Program-made: the position numbers and the translations under genes
NCBI GenBank assembly: GCA_963580455.1
Contig: OY756968.1
Span: forward strand, 17,701,996-17,765,995
Direction of reading: 5' to 3'
DNA: 64,000 nt
Source of the DNA: Euonymus europaeus
Lineage: Eukaryota > Streptophyta > Magnoliopsida > Celastrales > Celastraceae
Notes under the pieces: model-generated
Databases searched by the model: none
What the model was told of the DNA's origin: nothing
Seen by the model: the letters and a program-made list of their open reading frames with translations, nothing else
Shown here: positions 41,916 through 54,205 of the stretch, piece by piece
How the letters are laid out: every line of letters begins with the position of its first letter
How positions within the stretch are numbered: position 1 is the first letter of the stretch

Positions 41916-44145
41916 AAGTAAGTTCAATCTTTATCGATTTTTGTAACCAAGATAGACATACTAAAATACTATACAACAGCCAAGCCGATTTTTCATCTAA
42001 TTCCATCTTGGCTGTGATCTTTTACTTATATTCGATAGTAACATATGAATTGATCTTCCGTATGTAAGTGTTGGCACTATTTGGCTATAGTCTACCACAA
42101 ATTCAATCCTGCCCCTTATGGTCATGAGAAGATTGTTGCAAACGTGCTGCAAATAGGATGAAAGGTGGTTGCACTCATAATAAGACTTCTAAAGAAAATG
42201 ATTATGTAAAGAAAATTGCTAAATCATAATCTTACTATGAAACTTTATGGTACTCTAGATCCACTATGGAGCACTTCACTAGAAAATCACATTGAAAGAA
42301 GATGCCTGAATGTAAATATTCATTGATGAAAGAAATAATTACAAAGAGGTTGGATTGAAAATAGAGTTTATAGATTGTAGCAAGAATGCTTCAAAGCTCA
42401 AAATGAAAGTATTTAGACTTAAGCCATTGGATTGGATTTGTGTGGTTTTTGTGTGTGTGTGTGTTGTATCTTCTTCTTCTTCTTCCCGCTTTTATAATTC
42501 TCTTTAATTAACTGCCATTGATGTCGTGATTGCAACCCTTAAGAATATCTCAAGTATGCTCCATCATTATAAATTTTTGAGATAATGCTTAACCATGGTT
42601 CAATGGCACCACAACCCTTGAGAACATGCTCCTTCGTGCTCCATGATGAGTCGATTTAGGTGAGATATTATTCCACGAAGAATAGGTAACAAACATAGGA
42701 TAATCTTGGCTTCCTAAATTTTAGGTAGCTTATAAGACCAAGTATTATATATTTATTTAAACAAAACTTGGGCCCACATGACACTTCAATTATGGACGTT
42801 TCCTTCCTTTCTACTTAGCCTATCCAGATTGCAACCAGGCCAATCCATTAACATACAAACCAATCCTTGAAATATGTCCAACCCAATCCGTATAGAATTA
42901 TGGAGTAAACAATTCCTGCCCAAACCATTGGTCTAAAAAGTTATACTTTTGATTCTAAAAATGATGGTGAAAAGCAATCACTTGTATCCTCCATGCACCA
43001 TTCTAGAGATGACCCTATTGAATCGCCATTGGCAACTAAGTTTATCTCTCCTTCAGCCTTCAATAGCTTGTTAAGTAGGATAAACCACTCCAACAGTAGA
43101 AACTCTACCAAGTGGATGCCCTCACATATTTTCCTACAAAATCGAGCTCCGCTTCATAGGTATGTTACTACTTTCTAATACTTTTGTATTAAGTTCTTCT
43201 TGTTTTATTCTTTTTCATACTTGTACCAGCTTCTAGATGTGATGTCCCATTTAGAATCATTGAAATTGTTCACTTAGAAGAGTTTGAAGACCCCTTGAGC
43301 ATACTGGTCTTTGATTTTTGGTCAACTACTACTACAGATATGGCTCCATATGATCCACCTTTTAAGGAAATAGTTCGTGTTGCTATCATATCTTTCTAGG
43401 AGAAGTTGTTTATAGGCCACTCTGTTAAGACGATTAGGACCTCAAACCAATGCCTGGCTACTATTTGAAAGTTGTTGTATGATCTTAGCCTTGAGTCTTC
43501 CTTCAATGATCAACTCTTTTGTCTTGAGTCAGAATTGCCTGGCTACTATTGTGGAGCATGCATCATTGATTGCGAAATGTGATGAGTTTTCCAAGCTAAG
43601 TAATTATGCAAAGAGTTTGAAAGTCGTGATTGAGATTTCTAGGGCTGAGGACATAAATTGCATAGTATGGTGCTAATGCCCTTTCACATAAATTGCCACC
43701 AACATATATGCTACTAGTAAAAAAAATGAACCAGACAACCATAACATTTGAAACAACGTATGTGCTACCTCTCAAATTGTTTGCCAAACGAAGTCATATG
43801 TGTGTGTGTGTGATATTGTGTGTATGTATATATATACATATGTGTGTGTGATATGTTATATGTGACACATATATGTATTGTTTTGAGCTCTAAATTTTGT
43901 ATGGAGATTAGCTTGATTAGTTGGCACTTAACAAACCTAATCAAATACCATAAGTTGATAATCTTAGGGTCAAGTACTACCGTAAGTTGGTACAATTACC
44001 ACTTAGCCGAATCACCATTTTGTGCATATGTGATTGTCTATACCATCCTTGGTCTTGAAGTCAAGTTACCAAATTATACATTCTTGTCACCTCATAACCC
44101 CAAACAAAATTGGTTGATTGTCTCAATAATCCCCTATTCGTGAAA
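41916..44145. other. unrecognised region with microsatellites and exon-like debris
   Basis: No known family. A (GT)n then (TTC)n microsatellite lies at about 42447-42485, and a (TG)n/(TA)n tract at 43799-43860. Between 42990 and 43676 there are exon-like stretches: one ends in a GTATGTT donor at 43159, and another after TTGTACCAG (43228) reads CDVPFRIIEIVHLEEFEDPLS but has stops. I do not recognise the product. It may be a decayed host gene or captured fragment. Confidence 0.4.
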
Positions 44146-44515
44146 GAACAAGTAAGCCACCTTGTGCATCCGCGACTACATTTGCTTTACTGGGATGGTA
44201 TTGCAAATTGAAGTCAAAGTCCTCCAAGTATTCCATCCACCGTCTTTGTCGCAAGTTCAACTCCTTTTAGCTGAATAGATACTTGAGACTTTTGTGGTCC
44301 AAAAAAACTTTGAACTTTTCCCCCGTAAAGATAATACCTCCATTGCTTAAGTGCGAATTTAATGGTCGCTAGCGCCAAAACGTGAACTTGATAGTTCTTC
44401 TCATGTGTGTTCCGTAACCTTGAGCCATAGTCAATAACTCTCTCTCTTCGCATCAACACATAGGCCAAGCCAACCCCGAATGCATCATAGTATACTTACT
44501 AGCCCATGATAGTTA
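44146..44515 (-). pseudogene. chromovirus RNase H fragment (left part of a split gypsy remnant)
   Basis: Minus-strand frame with [45 protein letters not shown] and, after a frameshift, [19 protein letters not shown]. It is the same type as the RNase H of the 5484-14041 element but more diverged. Its upstream part (VFVVPERDVG) lies beyond the Athila-type insertion at 51573. Confidence 0.85.
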
Positions 44516-45847
44516 TGAATATATCTATTGCTTTTGGTGATAATAACCCTCTCTTATCTCATTGGTATTATCAATTCGGTACATTTATATATTGTTTTGG
44601 ATTTTGATAGGTAATTGATGGTGCTGAACAAAAAAGTGACAATTATGGGCAAGATGAGAGCAGGAATAAGCTTGCAAATTTATCCTAGGCGTGATTTATA
44701 CACGCTTAGGCGGTACAGGCCACGCACAGAACAGGGGTGAATGCAAAAATTCAGGAAAACTGCATTTTCTAGAGCAGCGCCTAGGCGCATTTCCTACACG
44801 CCTAGGCGCCCCTGCACAAAATGGCAGCTTTTAATTCGCGAAAGCCCTAAAAACTGCACACTTCTAACCTATCGAACGGCCGTTCCAGAGAGCGAAAAAC
44901 AGAGGAAAGAAGGAGGATTCAAGGCTTGAAGGAGGGATTCTTCATCTTGGCTTTTGTTTCTTCCAATTTTGGGTTCTACCAATATGTTTCTCTCTCTTTG
45001 CTTGTCTCTTTCTCTCTCTATGTGTAGCTAAACTCTTTATCACCAAGGCTAGAATGAAGCCTTGAGTTGAATGATGGTTGTATGAATTGATTTGTTTATA
45101 TGTGAATCTTTTTGGGTATAAATCTTTGGTTTCTATGATTATTGTGGATTCTTCTTACTCTTTGTGCTTGATCACCACTTAGGGTTTTGAATGGATTTGT
45201 TTGATGGATTTTGTAGATGGTGAAATATCTATTTAATCATACTTCTTGGGACCTTAGATTGCAATTGTTGTTTCCATTAGGTTTGGAACAAGTTTGTATG
45301 AATCCTATTTCCATTTAGCTTTCATGAATTCTTATGCATGTCTAGACCAATAAGATGGCTAGAATGTTGATAGGAACATCCAACCTAGACCAATAAGATG
45401 GCTAGTGATTGATATGAGAGAAATTGGCTTGAGTGCGCTAAAATCGACTTAGGTACGGATTCGTTATACCCGGATTGATAAATGTGTGAGTGAATTGGTT
45501 GTGTTTGCACATCATTGACCCTTGGTGGATTTCAAAGTCTTGGTGCTTCATTCTTCTACTTGAATTCATTGCACTAGTATAACTTGCCTATTGACAATTT
45601 GCATTAGCATTTACATTCTTCAATACAAAAATTCCAAAAACACTTTACTTCTCTTGCTTGCATTCCTATTAAATTGCAAACCCAATCAACTTGAGTGGAA
45701 CTTTAATTTCTTGCATTGTCCATAAATATATGTAAATAAACACTTGGATTAAATCATATCTCCGTCTCTGTGGATACGATCTCTACTGACCACTTGTACT
45801 ATTCTTCTGACTAGTACACTTGCTAGTAAGTTATTTTAAACCCAACA
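44516..45847 (+). repeat. 5' LTR of the pol-less Athila-type element
   Basis: TGAATATATCTATTGC...TTTTAAACCCAACA, 1,332 bp, matching 50203-51572. It contains GCGCCTAGGCGC at 44777-44788 and CGCCTAGGCG at 44799-44808, plus near-copies at about 44685 and 44702. Confidence 0.92.
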
Positions 45848-45853
45848 AGTTTA

Positions 45854-45871
45854 TGGCGCCGTTGCCGGGGA
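45854..45871 (+). other. Athila-type primer-binding site
   Basis: TGGCGCCGTTGCCGGGGA, six bases after the LTR. This is the hallmark primer site of the Athila/Tat group. Confidence 0.93.
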
Positions 45872-45983
45872 TGGTAGCTTATATTTAATCCATTTCTTTT
45901 GTCTACATAGATAATCATATTTATCATTGATTTCTTGCTGAATTTCTAGTTGGCTTATACGTTTCATTTGTTCTCTGTAGTTC

Positions 45984-47104
45984 ATGCAAGGACGACGTTC
46001 ACAAGACACAGAAATTCTTCCAATTAATCCAAATTTGGGACGTGCACGTTTAAATAAGAAAGACAAGCAAACTCTTGGAGAACACTTTCCCACACATTCT
46101 TTATCTTCTACTTCTAGCTCATCTTGTGAGCGATTCATTGGAGACAATCTTAAACAAGACAAGATGGAAGAACATCATGAGGGAGTTGATGATAATGGCG
46201 TCAATGCCAATGCCCCTCGCACTATACAGGATTTTTCTATGCCTCAATTCACTACTCGACAATCATGCATTGTTTTTCCAACTATTGCTTCTAATTTATC
46301 TTATGAAATTAAGGGCTACATGATTAATTTGCTTCCCTCTTTTTCAGGAGAGGAGAATCAAGATGCCAGTGATCATATTGATAATTTCTTGGAAATATGT
46401 GGTACACAACAAATTCAAGGAATCTCTGCTGAATTCATTCGCCTCAAGCTATTTCCCTTCTCTCTTAAGGGAGACACGAAGAACTGGTTCAAGACTCTGC
46501 CCGCAAATTCTATCACCTCTTAGACCAATTGTCTGCGAAATTTATTCAAAAATTCTATACTCAATCGAAGACACAACGGTTGAGAGACCAAATCTTTCAT
46601 TTTAGACAGAATAAAGGAGAGCCACTATATCAAGCTTGGGGGAGATATAAAACCCTGCTTATCAGCTGTCCACATCACCAATTCTTACCATGGCAGATTA
46701 TGCTATACTTTTATCAGAACTTATCAGATGAATGCCGCCATCAGTTAGATGCAGCTGCTGAAGGAAATATCATGGCAAAGGAGCCCACTGAGGCTACTGT
46801 GATTATTGAGAATGTGGTAGCCAACTCCTCACAGTGGGACAGCAGAGATGTGACTGGTCCCAGAGCAACTATCTATGAAACTAGTACTTCAAATACTGAA
46901 ATGGCAGCCATGGCTCGAAAACTTGATGCTGTTGTGAATTTATTGAGCAAAAATATAGAGCCATGTGGTATTTGTGGGGGCACAGACCATCCGACCCATA
47001 TGTGTCCTAGAAGTGGCACCTTTCCTGAAGCTGAAGTGAATGCTGTTCAGAATTATCATCGGCAGCAGAATGATCCTTTCTCTCATACTTACAATCCGGG
47101 TTAG
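45984..47104 (+). pseudogene. gag: Athila-type gag, frameshifted
   Basis: Two frames make up one gag. The first (45984-46523) has PQFTTRQSCIVFPTIASN, NLLPSFSGEENQDASDHIDNF and LKLFPFSLKGDTKNWFKTLP. It stops at ITS-stop, and the following DQLSAKFIQKFY is in the next frame (46529 on), so one base was lost near 46520. The second ends NPG-stop at 47102-47104, where relatives read NPGWKNHPN; a TGG to TAG change fits. A CCHC-like CGICGGTDHPTHMCP lies near 46965. It packages element RNA in family members; this one is broken. Confidence 0.88.
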
Positions 47105-48906
47105 AAGAATCATCCGAATATGTCGTATGGCTCTTCTAACAACTACAGCCAAGGTCCAAAACCCTGGCAAGGCCAACCTCAAGCACCACCTCCTGACTTG
47201 AAGAGGTCTACTATGGAGGATCTGATCACTCAACTAGCTCAGTCACAAGTGATGATGCAGAATTCACAAGCTGAGATGAGTAATTCTATGAATCAGTTGC
47301 AACAGACGGTGGCTAGTAACACTCAGTCTATCTCCAAGTTGGAAATGCAAGTTGGTCAACTTGCTACTGCTTTGAGTGAGCGACAGTTGGGGAAGCTTCC
47401 AAGCCAGCCCGAAGTTAATCCCATGAAACATGAAGATGCTGAGGCCGTTACTGTTTTGAGAAGTGGGAAGAAGGTTGACAACAAGATTGATTTCAGGAAG
47501 CAAGAGGATGAGGGGAATAATGAATCGACAGTGGAGGAGCCCCGTGTATCTACACAACTCCTAGTTGGAAAAGATAAGCAGCCAGTGGAGGATTATGTTC
47601 CACCGGTGCCGTTCCCATCTCGACTTGCTCCTATGAAAAAGAACAAATGCAATCGGGATATATTCAAAATTCTCAAAAAAGTCGAGGTAAATATTCCGTT
47701 GATTGAAGCTATTAAGTCTATTCCCTCTTATGCAAAGTTTTTGAAAGAATTATGCACCAACAAAAGGAAGATAAGTGAGCATGAGGAAGTCTTTTTGTCG
47801 GAAGAGACTAGTGCCATTTTACAAAGAAAACTACCTCCTAAGTTGAAAGATCCGGGTAGTTTCACAATTCCATGTATTATTGGGAATCAAAAATTTGAAA
47901 AAGCTTTGCTCGATCTTGGAGCTAGTGTGAACATTATGCCTCACTCCATTTTCAAGACTATGAATCTAGGGGACTTGCGACCTACTTCGGTATCTCTTCA
48001 ATTGGCTGACCGTCAATTACTTATCCCATTGGATTGGTTGAAAATGTGTTGATTAAGGTGAAAAATTTTGTAATTCCTGCAGATTTTCTGGTTTTACAAA
48101 TGGAGAATACCTTGATTCCGGCGAAAGAATTGCCTCTTATTTTGGGACGACCGTTCATGGCTACCACAAAGACGATCATCAATGTAAAAAAGGGTGTTCT
48201 TACTATGACAGTTTTTGATGAAACTGTGGAGTTCAAGATTTTTTATGCCATGAAGAATCAAAATGATGTAAGTGATTGTTTTTGGGTCGAAGCAATTGAT
48301 TGTTTATCCGTAACAGAAGTCAAGAACACCTTGCAATCTAATCCATTAGAAGTTTGCATCATTGATAACAAGGAGGATAGACCAGAACGTGTAAACTTTG
48401 AAGTCGAGTCTACCCCGTATATTCCTTGCAGATGGCAACCCACCTATGAGAGTTTATCCGATTCACCTGGATCAAAGAGGCTGGTTCCATCCATTGAAAA
48501 TCCAACAGAGCTAGAATTGAAGGCATCACATCTTCACTTACAATATGCTTTGTTGGGCACTTCTAAAACTCTCCCTATTATCATTGCTCCAGACTTAACT
48601 TTTGTGAAAAAGGGACAAAAAAGACGATGGAGAAGACGACGGAAAAGACCTTGTCGCAGTGCCAAAATCTATAAACCTCCTGACAGGATTCAAGATGAAG
48701 ACCCTAAACTTAGCGCTGCTTGGGAGGCAACCCGAGATGTGATATCCATTATGTATCCTTCTGTGCTTCATTGTTCCAATTCTTTAGAAGAATTTAATGT
48801 GTTTCTGAATTTTCTGGAATTTTCTGGGTTGTATGTGGGAGTTTGTGGAGTTGGATATCTGATACATAGGAGCACGCTGTCCCGGGCGTGTTTTGTACAC
48901 GCCTAG
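47105..48906 (+). pseudogene. Athila-type gag end and protease, then truncated
   Basis: After the TAG, the frame 47120-48052 carries a Gln-rich coiled-coil-like stretch, the conserved PSYAKFLKELCTNKRK block and the protease LLDLGASVNIMP (about 47905; DLGA replaces DSGA as usual in this group). A frameshift near 48025 passes to 48034-48906, where the protease continues (LPLILGRPFMATT). Normally RT would follow soon after (about LPVIIAPDLT). Here the frame changes into a very basic KKGQKRRWRRRRKRP tail and unrelated sequence, showing that all of RT, RNase H and integrase is missing. Confidence 0.87.
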
Positions 48907-50202
48907 GCGCTAGTAATTAGCGCCAAAAAAAAAAAAATGCCTAGGCGTCAGTACTATACGCCTAGGAGGGTGCAGGCGCAGAAGGAGCAGACTTGGGCCG
49001 TGCTCGACATATTGGCGGAGCTACGACGCGACCGCTATATCACATTTGCTCTGGCAGTTCCTCCTCCTAAACTCCACCTCCAGGTTGTGTTTTTCTTGGC
49101 TTGTCCTCCATTTTATTCATATACTTGTTTCACGCTTTGAGGACAAAGCTTATTTTAAAGTGAGGGGTGGGAGTACTTTATTTTGTATGTATTGCGCATT
49201 TTGGATATTATCTGATCTGAATTTGACCGCTAGTACTTATTATATTTGTTTCTGATCAGAGCTGTTTAATCCCGTCTTTACCTCCTATATGCTTGAGTGA
49301 ATTTTTGAAGTCTACTAGATTGCATAATAAATGAATTCACTTGCACTAAAGTGTTGTGGGGTATGACTTGGACGGATATATGTGTTAACTGTGGTTTCTG
49401 CCTGAGATGAGCTTGGACGCATGTTGGTGATATGTTTGGCACTAGTTATTTATATGTGTACCGGAAAAAAAAACAAACAAAAAAAAACAAAAAAGAAAGA
49501 AAGAAAGAAAACATGTTCCGCTCTTGCGTCTTATTGAGTAACCGGGGCTCTTGTCTAACCAACTTGAGTTTCGCGTAAAAAAATGAGACAACCATGATGA
49601 ACATTCTAGGCTAGCTTAACTTCGAAGCCTTTTCAACTCGAATAATTGATCTGAGGGGTGTCTTATCACCTAATGCCCTAAGCCAACTGGTTGGGAGTCA
49701 TGGGTCGAGAATTCGCTACATGGGTTGAATAGAAAGCTTAATGGAGTAAGCATTGCACAACCCTAGTTAAAAAAAAAATAATAATAATAATAAGCATATA
49801 TATATATATATAAATAAATGTGCCTTGATATTGCTACTTGTTGTTTTTGCGATTCTTGGAATGCGACTATGTTTAATACATATATATAAACTCTTGGAAG
49901 CCACATGTTGACATTTTCTCTTGCACATCACACCACATTAAAGGAGCAATTGAGTAGACGGAAATTATTCGTGAGTATATAGTGTGATGTAAGTGTGGGG
50001 TGTTTGCGCTCATTTGATAGAAATGTTTGTGGGTATCGTTCTTGTAAGCCCTCAGGAGACAACACTCCTCCACTAGGGACATCTAGGGGTTTAACGGCTT
50101 GTTGCATATGCTAAATGCAACCACGATTCCTGCATCAGTGAGTTAGGATTTTACTTTTCATGAGTATCTTTAAATTAGTTGTACTCGAGGACGAGTAGGG
50201 TA
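48907..50202 (+). other. non-coding 3' internal region of the Athila-type element
   Basis: Holds more CGCCTAGGCG copies (48899-48964), the TTTGAGGACAAAGC...AAAGTGAGGGGTGGGAG block typical of the region after pol in this group, an A-rich tract with (GAAA)n at 49466-49512, (AAT)n/(TA)n at 49767-49812, and a likely purine tract AGGACGAGTAGGG at 50189-50201 before the 3' LTR. Confidence 0.75.
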
Positions 50203-51572
50203 TGAATATACCTATTGCTTTTGGTGATAATAACCCTCTCTTATCTCATTGATATTATCAATTCGGTACATTTATATATTGTTTTGGATTTTGATAGGCA
50301 ATTGATGGTACTGAACAAAAATGTGACAATTATGGGCAAGATGAGAGCAGGAATAAGCTTGCAAATTTATCCTGGGCGTGATTTATACACACCTAGGCGG
50401 TACAGGCCACGCACAGAACAGGGGCGAATGCAAAAATTCAGGAAAACTGCATTTTCTAGAGCAGCGCCTAGGCACATTTCCTACACGCTTAGGCGGGGTT
50501 GCGCCTAGGCGCATTTCCTACACGCCTAGGCGCCCCTGCACAAAATTGGCAGCTTTTAATTTGCGAAAGCCCTAAAAACTGCACACTTCTAACCTATCGA
50601 ACGACCGTTCCAGAGAGCGAAAAATAGAGGAAAGAAGGAGGATTCAAGGCTTGAAGGAGGGATTCTTCATCTTGGCTTTTGTTTCTTCCAATTTTGGGTT
50701 CTACCAATATGTTTCTCTCTCTTTGCTTGTCTCTTTCTCTCTCTATGTGTAGCTAAACTCTTTATCACCAAGGCTAGAATGAAGCCTTGGGTTGAATGAT
50801 GGTTGTATGAATTGATTTGTTTATATGTGAATCTTTTTAGGTATAAATCTTTGGTTTTTATAATTATTGTGGATTCTTCTTACTCTTTGTGCTTGATCAC
50901 CACTTAGGGTTTTGAATGGATTTGTTTGATGGATTTTGTAGATGGTGAAATATCTATTTAATCATGCTTCTTGGGACCTTAGATTGCAATTGTTGTTTCC
51001 ATTAGGTTTGGAACAAGTTTGTATGAATCCTATTTCCATTTAGCTTTCATGAATTCTTATGCATGTCTAGACGAATAAGATGGCTAGAATGTTGATAGGA
51101 ACATCCAACCTAGACCAATAAGATGGCTAGTGATTGATATGAGGGAAATTGGCTTGAGTGCGCTAAAATCGACTTAGGTACGGATTCGTTATACCCGGAT
51201 TGGTAAATGTGTGAGTGAATTGGTTGTGTTTGCACATCATTGACCCTTGGTGGATTTCGAAGTCTTGGTGCTTCATTGTTCTACTTGAATTCATTGCATT
51301 AGTATAACTTGCCTAGTGACAATTTGCATTAGCATTTAAATTCTTCAATACAAAAATTCCAAAAACACTTTACTTCTCTTGCTTGCATTCCTATTAAATT
51401 GCAAGCCCAATCAACTTGAGTGGAACTTTAATTTCTTGCATTGTCCATAAATATATGTAAATAAACACTTGGATTAAATCATATCTCCGTCTCTGTGGAT
51501 ACGATCTCTACTAACCACTTGTACTATTCTTTTGACTAGTACACTTGCTAGTAAGTTATTTTAAACCCAACA
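50203..51572 (+). repeat. 3' LTR of the pol-less Athila-type element
   Basis: 1,370 bp. It differs from the 5' LTR by about 28 substitutions, a single-base insertion and one additional 37-bp unit in 50462-50531 (GCGCCTAGGC...CGCTTAGGCGGGGTT), so the palindrome array has expanded in this copy. Confidence 0.92.
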
Positions 51573-51760
51573 GCCGACATCTCTCTCTGGAACCACAAAC
51601 ACCGGAGGTGTTGTCAACCTCCTCTTCAATTCCTCAAATGCTTTCTCACACTCATGTTTCCATACAAATAGTGTACCCTTCTTTGTGAGCTGAGTCATGG
51701 GTATGGTAACCCATGAAAATTCCTAACTGAACCTTCGGTAGTAACCCTCTATGTAAGCCC
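51573..51760 (-). pseudogene. chromovirus RT/RNase H fragment (right part of the split gypsy remnant)
   Basis: The minus strand reads [45 protein letters not shown] and PERDVG, directly preceding in protein order the fragment at 44146-44515. The remnant stops near 51755, where Copia DNA begins. Confidence 0.85.
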
Positions 51761-54205
51761 GTTCCATCGGTACTTAACCATTGAGCCTTGAAGGATGTTT
51801 AGGGAAATGAAAATACACATCAATTGCATGCATTCTCTACATTTCTCTCTTATAAACTCTCTCTAAATTTTGTTCAAGTATTATTCTAAATATTTTTCCT
51901 GAACACTAGTTTCTTTTAATATTAATTTTGAGAATATTCTGAGCTTGTTTTATAACACGTTATCAGCACGATCGATTCACCATTCGAAGGTTCGTTTCTT
52001 CTTCAAGATTAGCAGTAAGCTGCCTGTTAAAACTCATATTTATTATAATAATTTCCATAGCCAAGCTTACAAACTTGCAAATTTCCGCTCTTGATATTTT
52101 GGATAAAAATTACTTGAATTTGCTATTGGAAACTGAGATCCATCTTGAAGCTATAGGTCTTAGTCATACCATTCATGAAGATAATAACGCATGCCCCCAG
52201 GATCGCGCAAAAGCTATGATTTTTCTGCATCATCATCTTGATGATGAATAAAAAAAAATGAATATCTTACTACAAAAAATCCTCTTGTTTTGTGGAAAAA
52301 TTTAAAAGAAAGATTTGAGAATTATAAAAATGTAACTCTTCCTAAAGCCCGACATGATTGGATGCATTTGAGATTGTAGGATTTTAAATTTGTATGTGAT
52401 AGCAGTTCTGCTTTATTTAAAATCACTACACAACTTGAATTATGTGGTTAAAATGTTTCTGAACCTCAAAAGTTGGAAAAAAAAATTTCTCATTTTCATG
52501 CATCCAATATGATACTACAAAAACAATATTGTGAACGAGGATTCACACTATTTCTCAATTGATTTCATGTTTACTCGTGGCTGAGCAAAACAATGAACTG
52601 TTGTTGAAAAATCACCAGTCTCGTCCCATTGGAGCTGTGCCATTCTTTAAAGTGAACGTAGTATCTCAGAGTGGCTGTGGGAGAGGATGTGGTTATGTAA
52701 GAGGAGGAGCAAAAGGAAGAGCTCGTTGGAACGATCATCAAAACTGTGGAACCTCATATACTCCATATCGCTAGAAGCGATGTAGTAGAGGAGAATCAAG
52801 TCAACATCATCGTATGCCCCAGAAGCGCCAAGAAACTATTTGTTATAGGTGTGGCATTGAAGGACATTGGTCTCAAAATTGACTCACACCAAAGCACTTG
52901 GTTGAGTTGTACCAAGTTTCTATCAAAGGAAAACAAAAAGTTGCTGAAACAAACTTTGCCAAGTTTGATGATGAGGATGATTTTGACAATTTTGATAATC
53001 TTGAGGATTTCAATGATTTAGCTCATTTGAATGTTTCAGATTTCTTACAAAATCCAGATATTTGTAAATAAATTTATTTACTTGTTGAGTTTACTTTTTG
53101 TATTTTGTTTTAATTATGAAAGTATTCAATTACAAGAAATAAAATTAAGTATTATATATATATATATATATATTATGATAAGTTTACTCAATTTAAAAGA
53201 AAATGAAAAACAAAAGCCCAGAATCAGTGACGGTGGGTTTCAACCCTTAGACGTTCTTTTTCTATTCTATATTTTATTAGATCTCACTACCACTCGGCCA
53301 CTAAACCAGGGCTCATCAAGTTTATACTTTGTTATATTTATACAATATGATATTTACCTATATGATACTTTTGGATTAATATGTGATGCAAGTTATTTTA
53401 TTTTCTTCTTTAGAAAAATGGTTGACAAAGATATGTGTCCCATTGATAGTGAAACAACACATTCTATATTTCAATATCAAAAATAATTGAAGGCTCCGGA
53501 AGAGCCAATATTGTGTTGCCTGGAGGATTTGATCAGTTTTAAAGACATCCTTCGAAATGAATATCATATTGAATCTAGAAGGGAAAGTAATATAGAATAT
53601 CTATACATCGCCTAAATTTTATCAAGCCAGAAGCTTGTGTTAAAAAGATTCAAAGCTATCTCTTCAGGTTTATTTTGTACTAGTATAAAGTGGACTGAAT
53701 CGCATATTATAATTCATGAGAGTTATCATGATCATGGGATAAAACGCCAAAAGTTTTTTAATCTAAAAAAATCCATACTTTCGCATGATCGCCTTGGTCA
53801 CCCAGGTTCTACCTTGATGCGTAGAATAATTGAAAATACAATGGGCATTCATTGAGACATCAGAAGTTTCTTTTGCCTAAAGATTATTTATGTGTCACCT
53901 GTTTAAAAGGAAAGTCAATTGTGAAACCATCTACCCTGAAGGTAGGTATGAAATCTCATAATTTCTTTCAACGTATTCATGGTGATATATGTGGAACTAT
54001 TCATCCACAATGTGGACCATTTCGTTACTTTATGATTTTGATAGATGCATCATCTAAATAGTCACATGTGCGTTTATTATCTACTCGTAATGTTGCATTT
54101 GTTAGATGGCTAACTCAAATTATTCGTTTACAAGTACAAATTTCAGTTTATCCCATTAAGTCAATTCGACTAGATAACGATGGTGAATTTACTTATCAAA
54201 CATTC
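51761..54205 (+). pseudogene. Copia element fragment: gag, then integrase start
   Basis: A primer-site-like ACGTTATCAGCACGA (51956-51970) follows a short possible LTR with TATA near 51853. Gag (UBN2-type) begins about 52075 (NLQISALDILDKNYLN, AKAMIFLHHHLDDE) with many stops; SCLLVAEQNNELLLKNH lies at about 52564 and a CCHC knuckle CYRCGIEGHWSQN near 52840. Protease and the first part of pol are poorly kept (53050-53600). The pre-integrase block HDRLGHPGSTLMRRII lies at about 53786, then CVTCLKGKS and the integrase core (RYFMILIDASSK, SIRLDNDGEF), ending at TYQTF where the solo LTR begins. RT and RNase H are not found on the other side. Decayed throughout. Confidence 0.87.

Larger units (their letters stand above)
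44516..51572 (+). mobile_element. Athila-type gypsy element lacking pol (non-autonomous)
   Basis: A 7,057-bp element with LTRs 44516-45847 and 50203-51572, a tRNA-Asp-type primer site, gag and protease, and no RT, RNase H or integrase. The LTRs differ at about 28 positions (about 2 percent) and by one 37-bp extra repeat unit in the 3' copy. The insertion lies inside a minus-strand chromovirus remnant whose halves flank it, but I see no 5-bp target duplication (AGTTA left, GCCGA right), so a few bases may have been lost. It must have relied on enzymes of a related full element. Confidence 0.9.

Noticed and set aside
44511..51577. 5-bp target duplication of the Athila-type element
   Set aside because: The flanking bases AGTTA and GCCGA do not match, although both flanks belong to the same split chromovirus gene.
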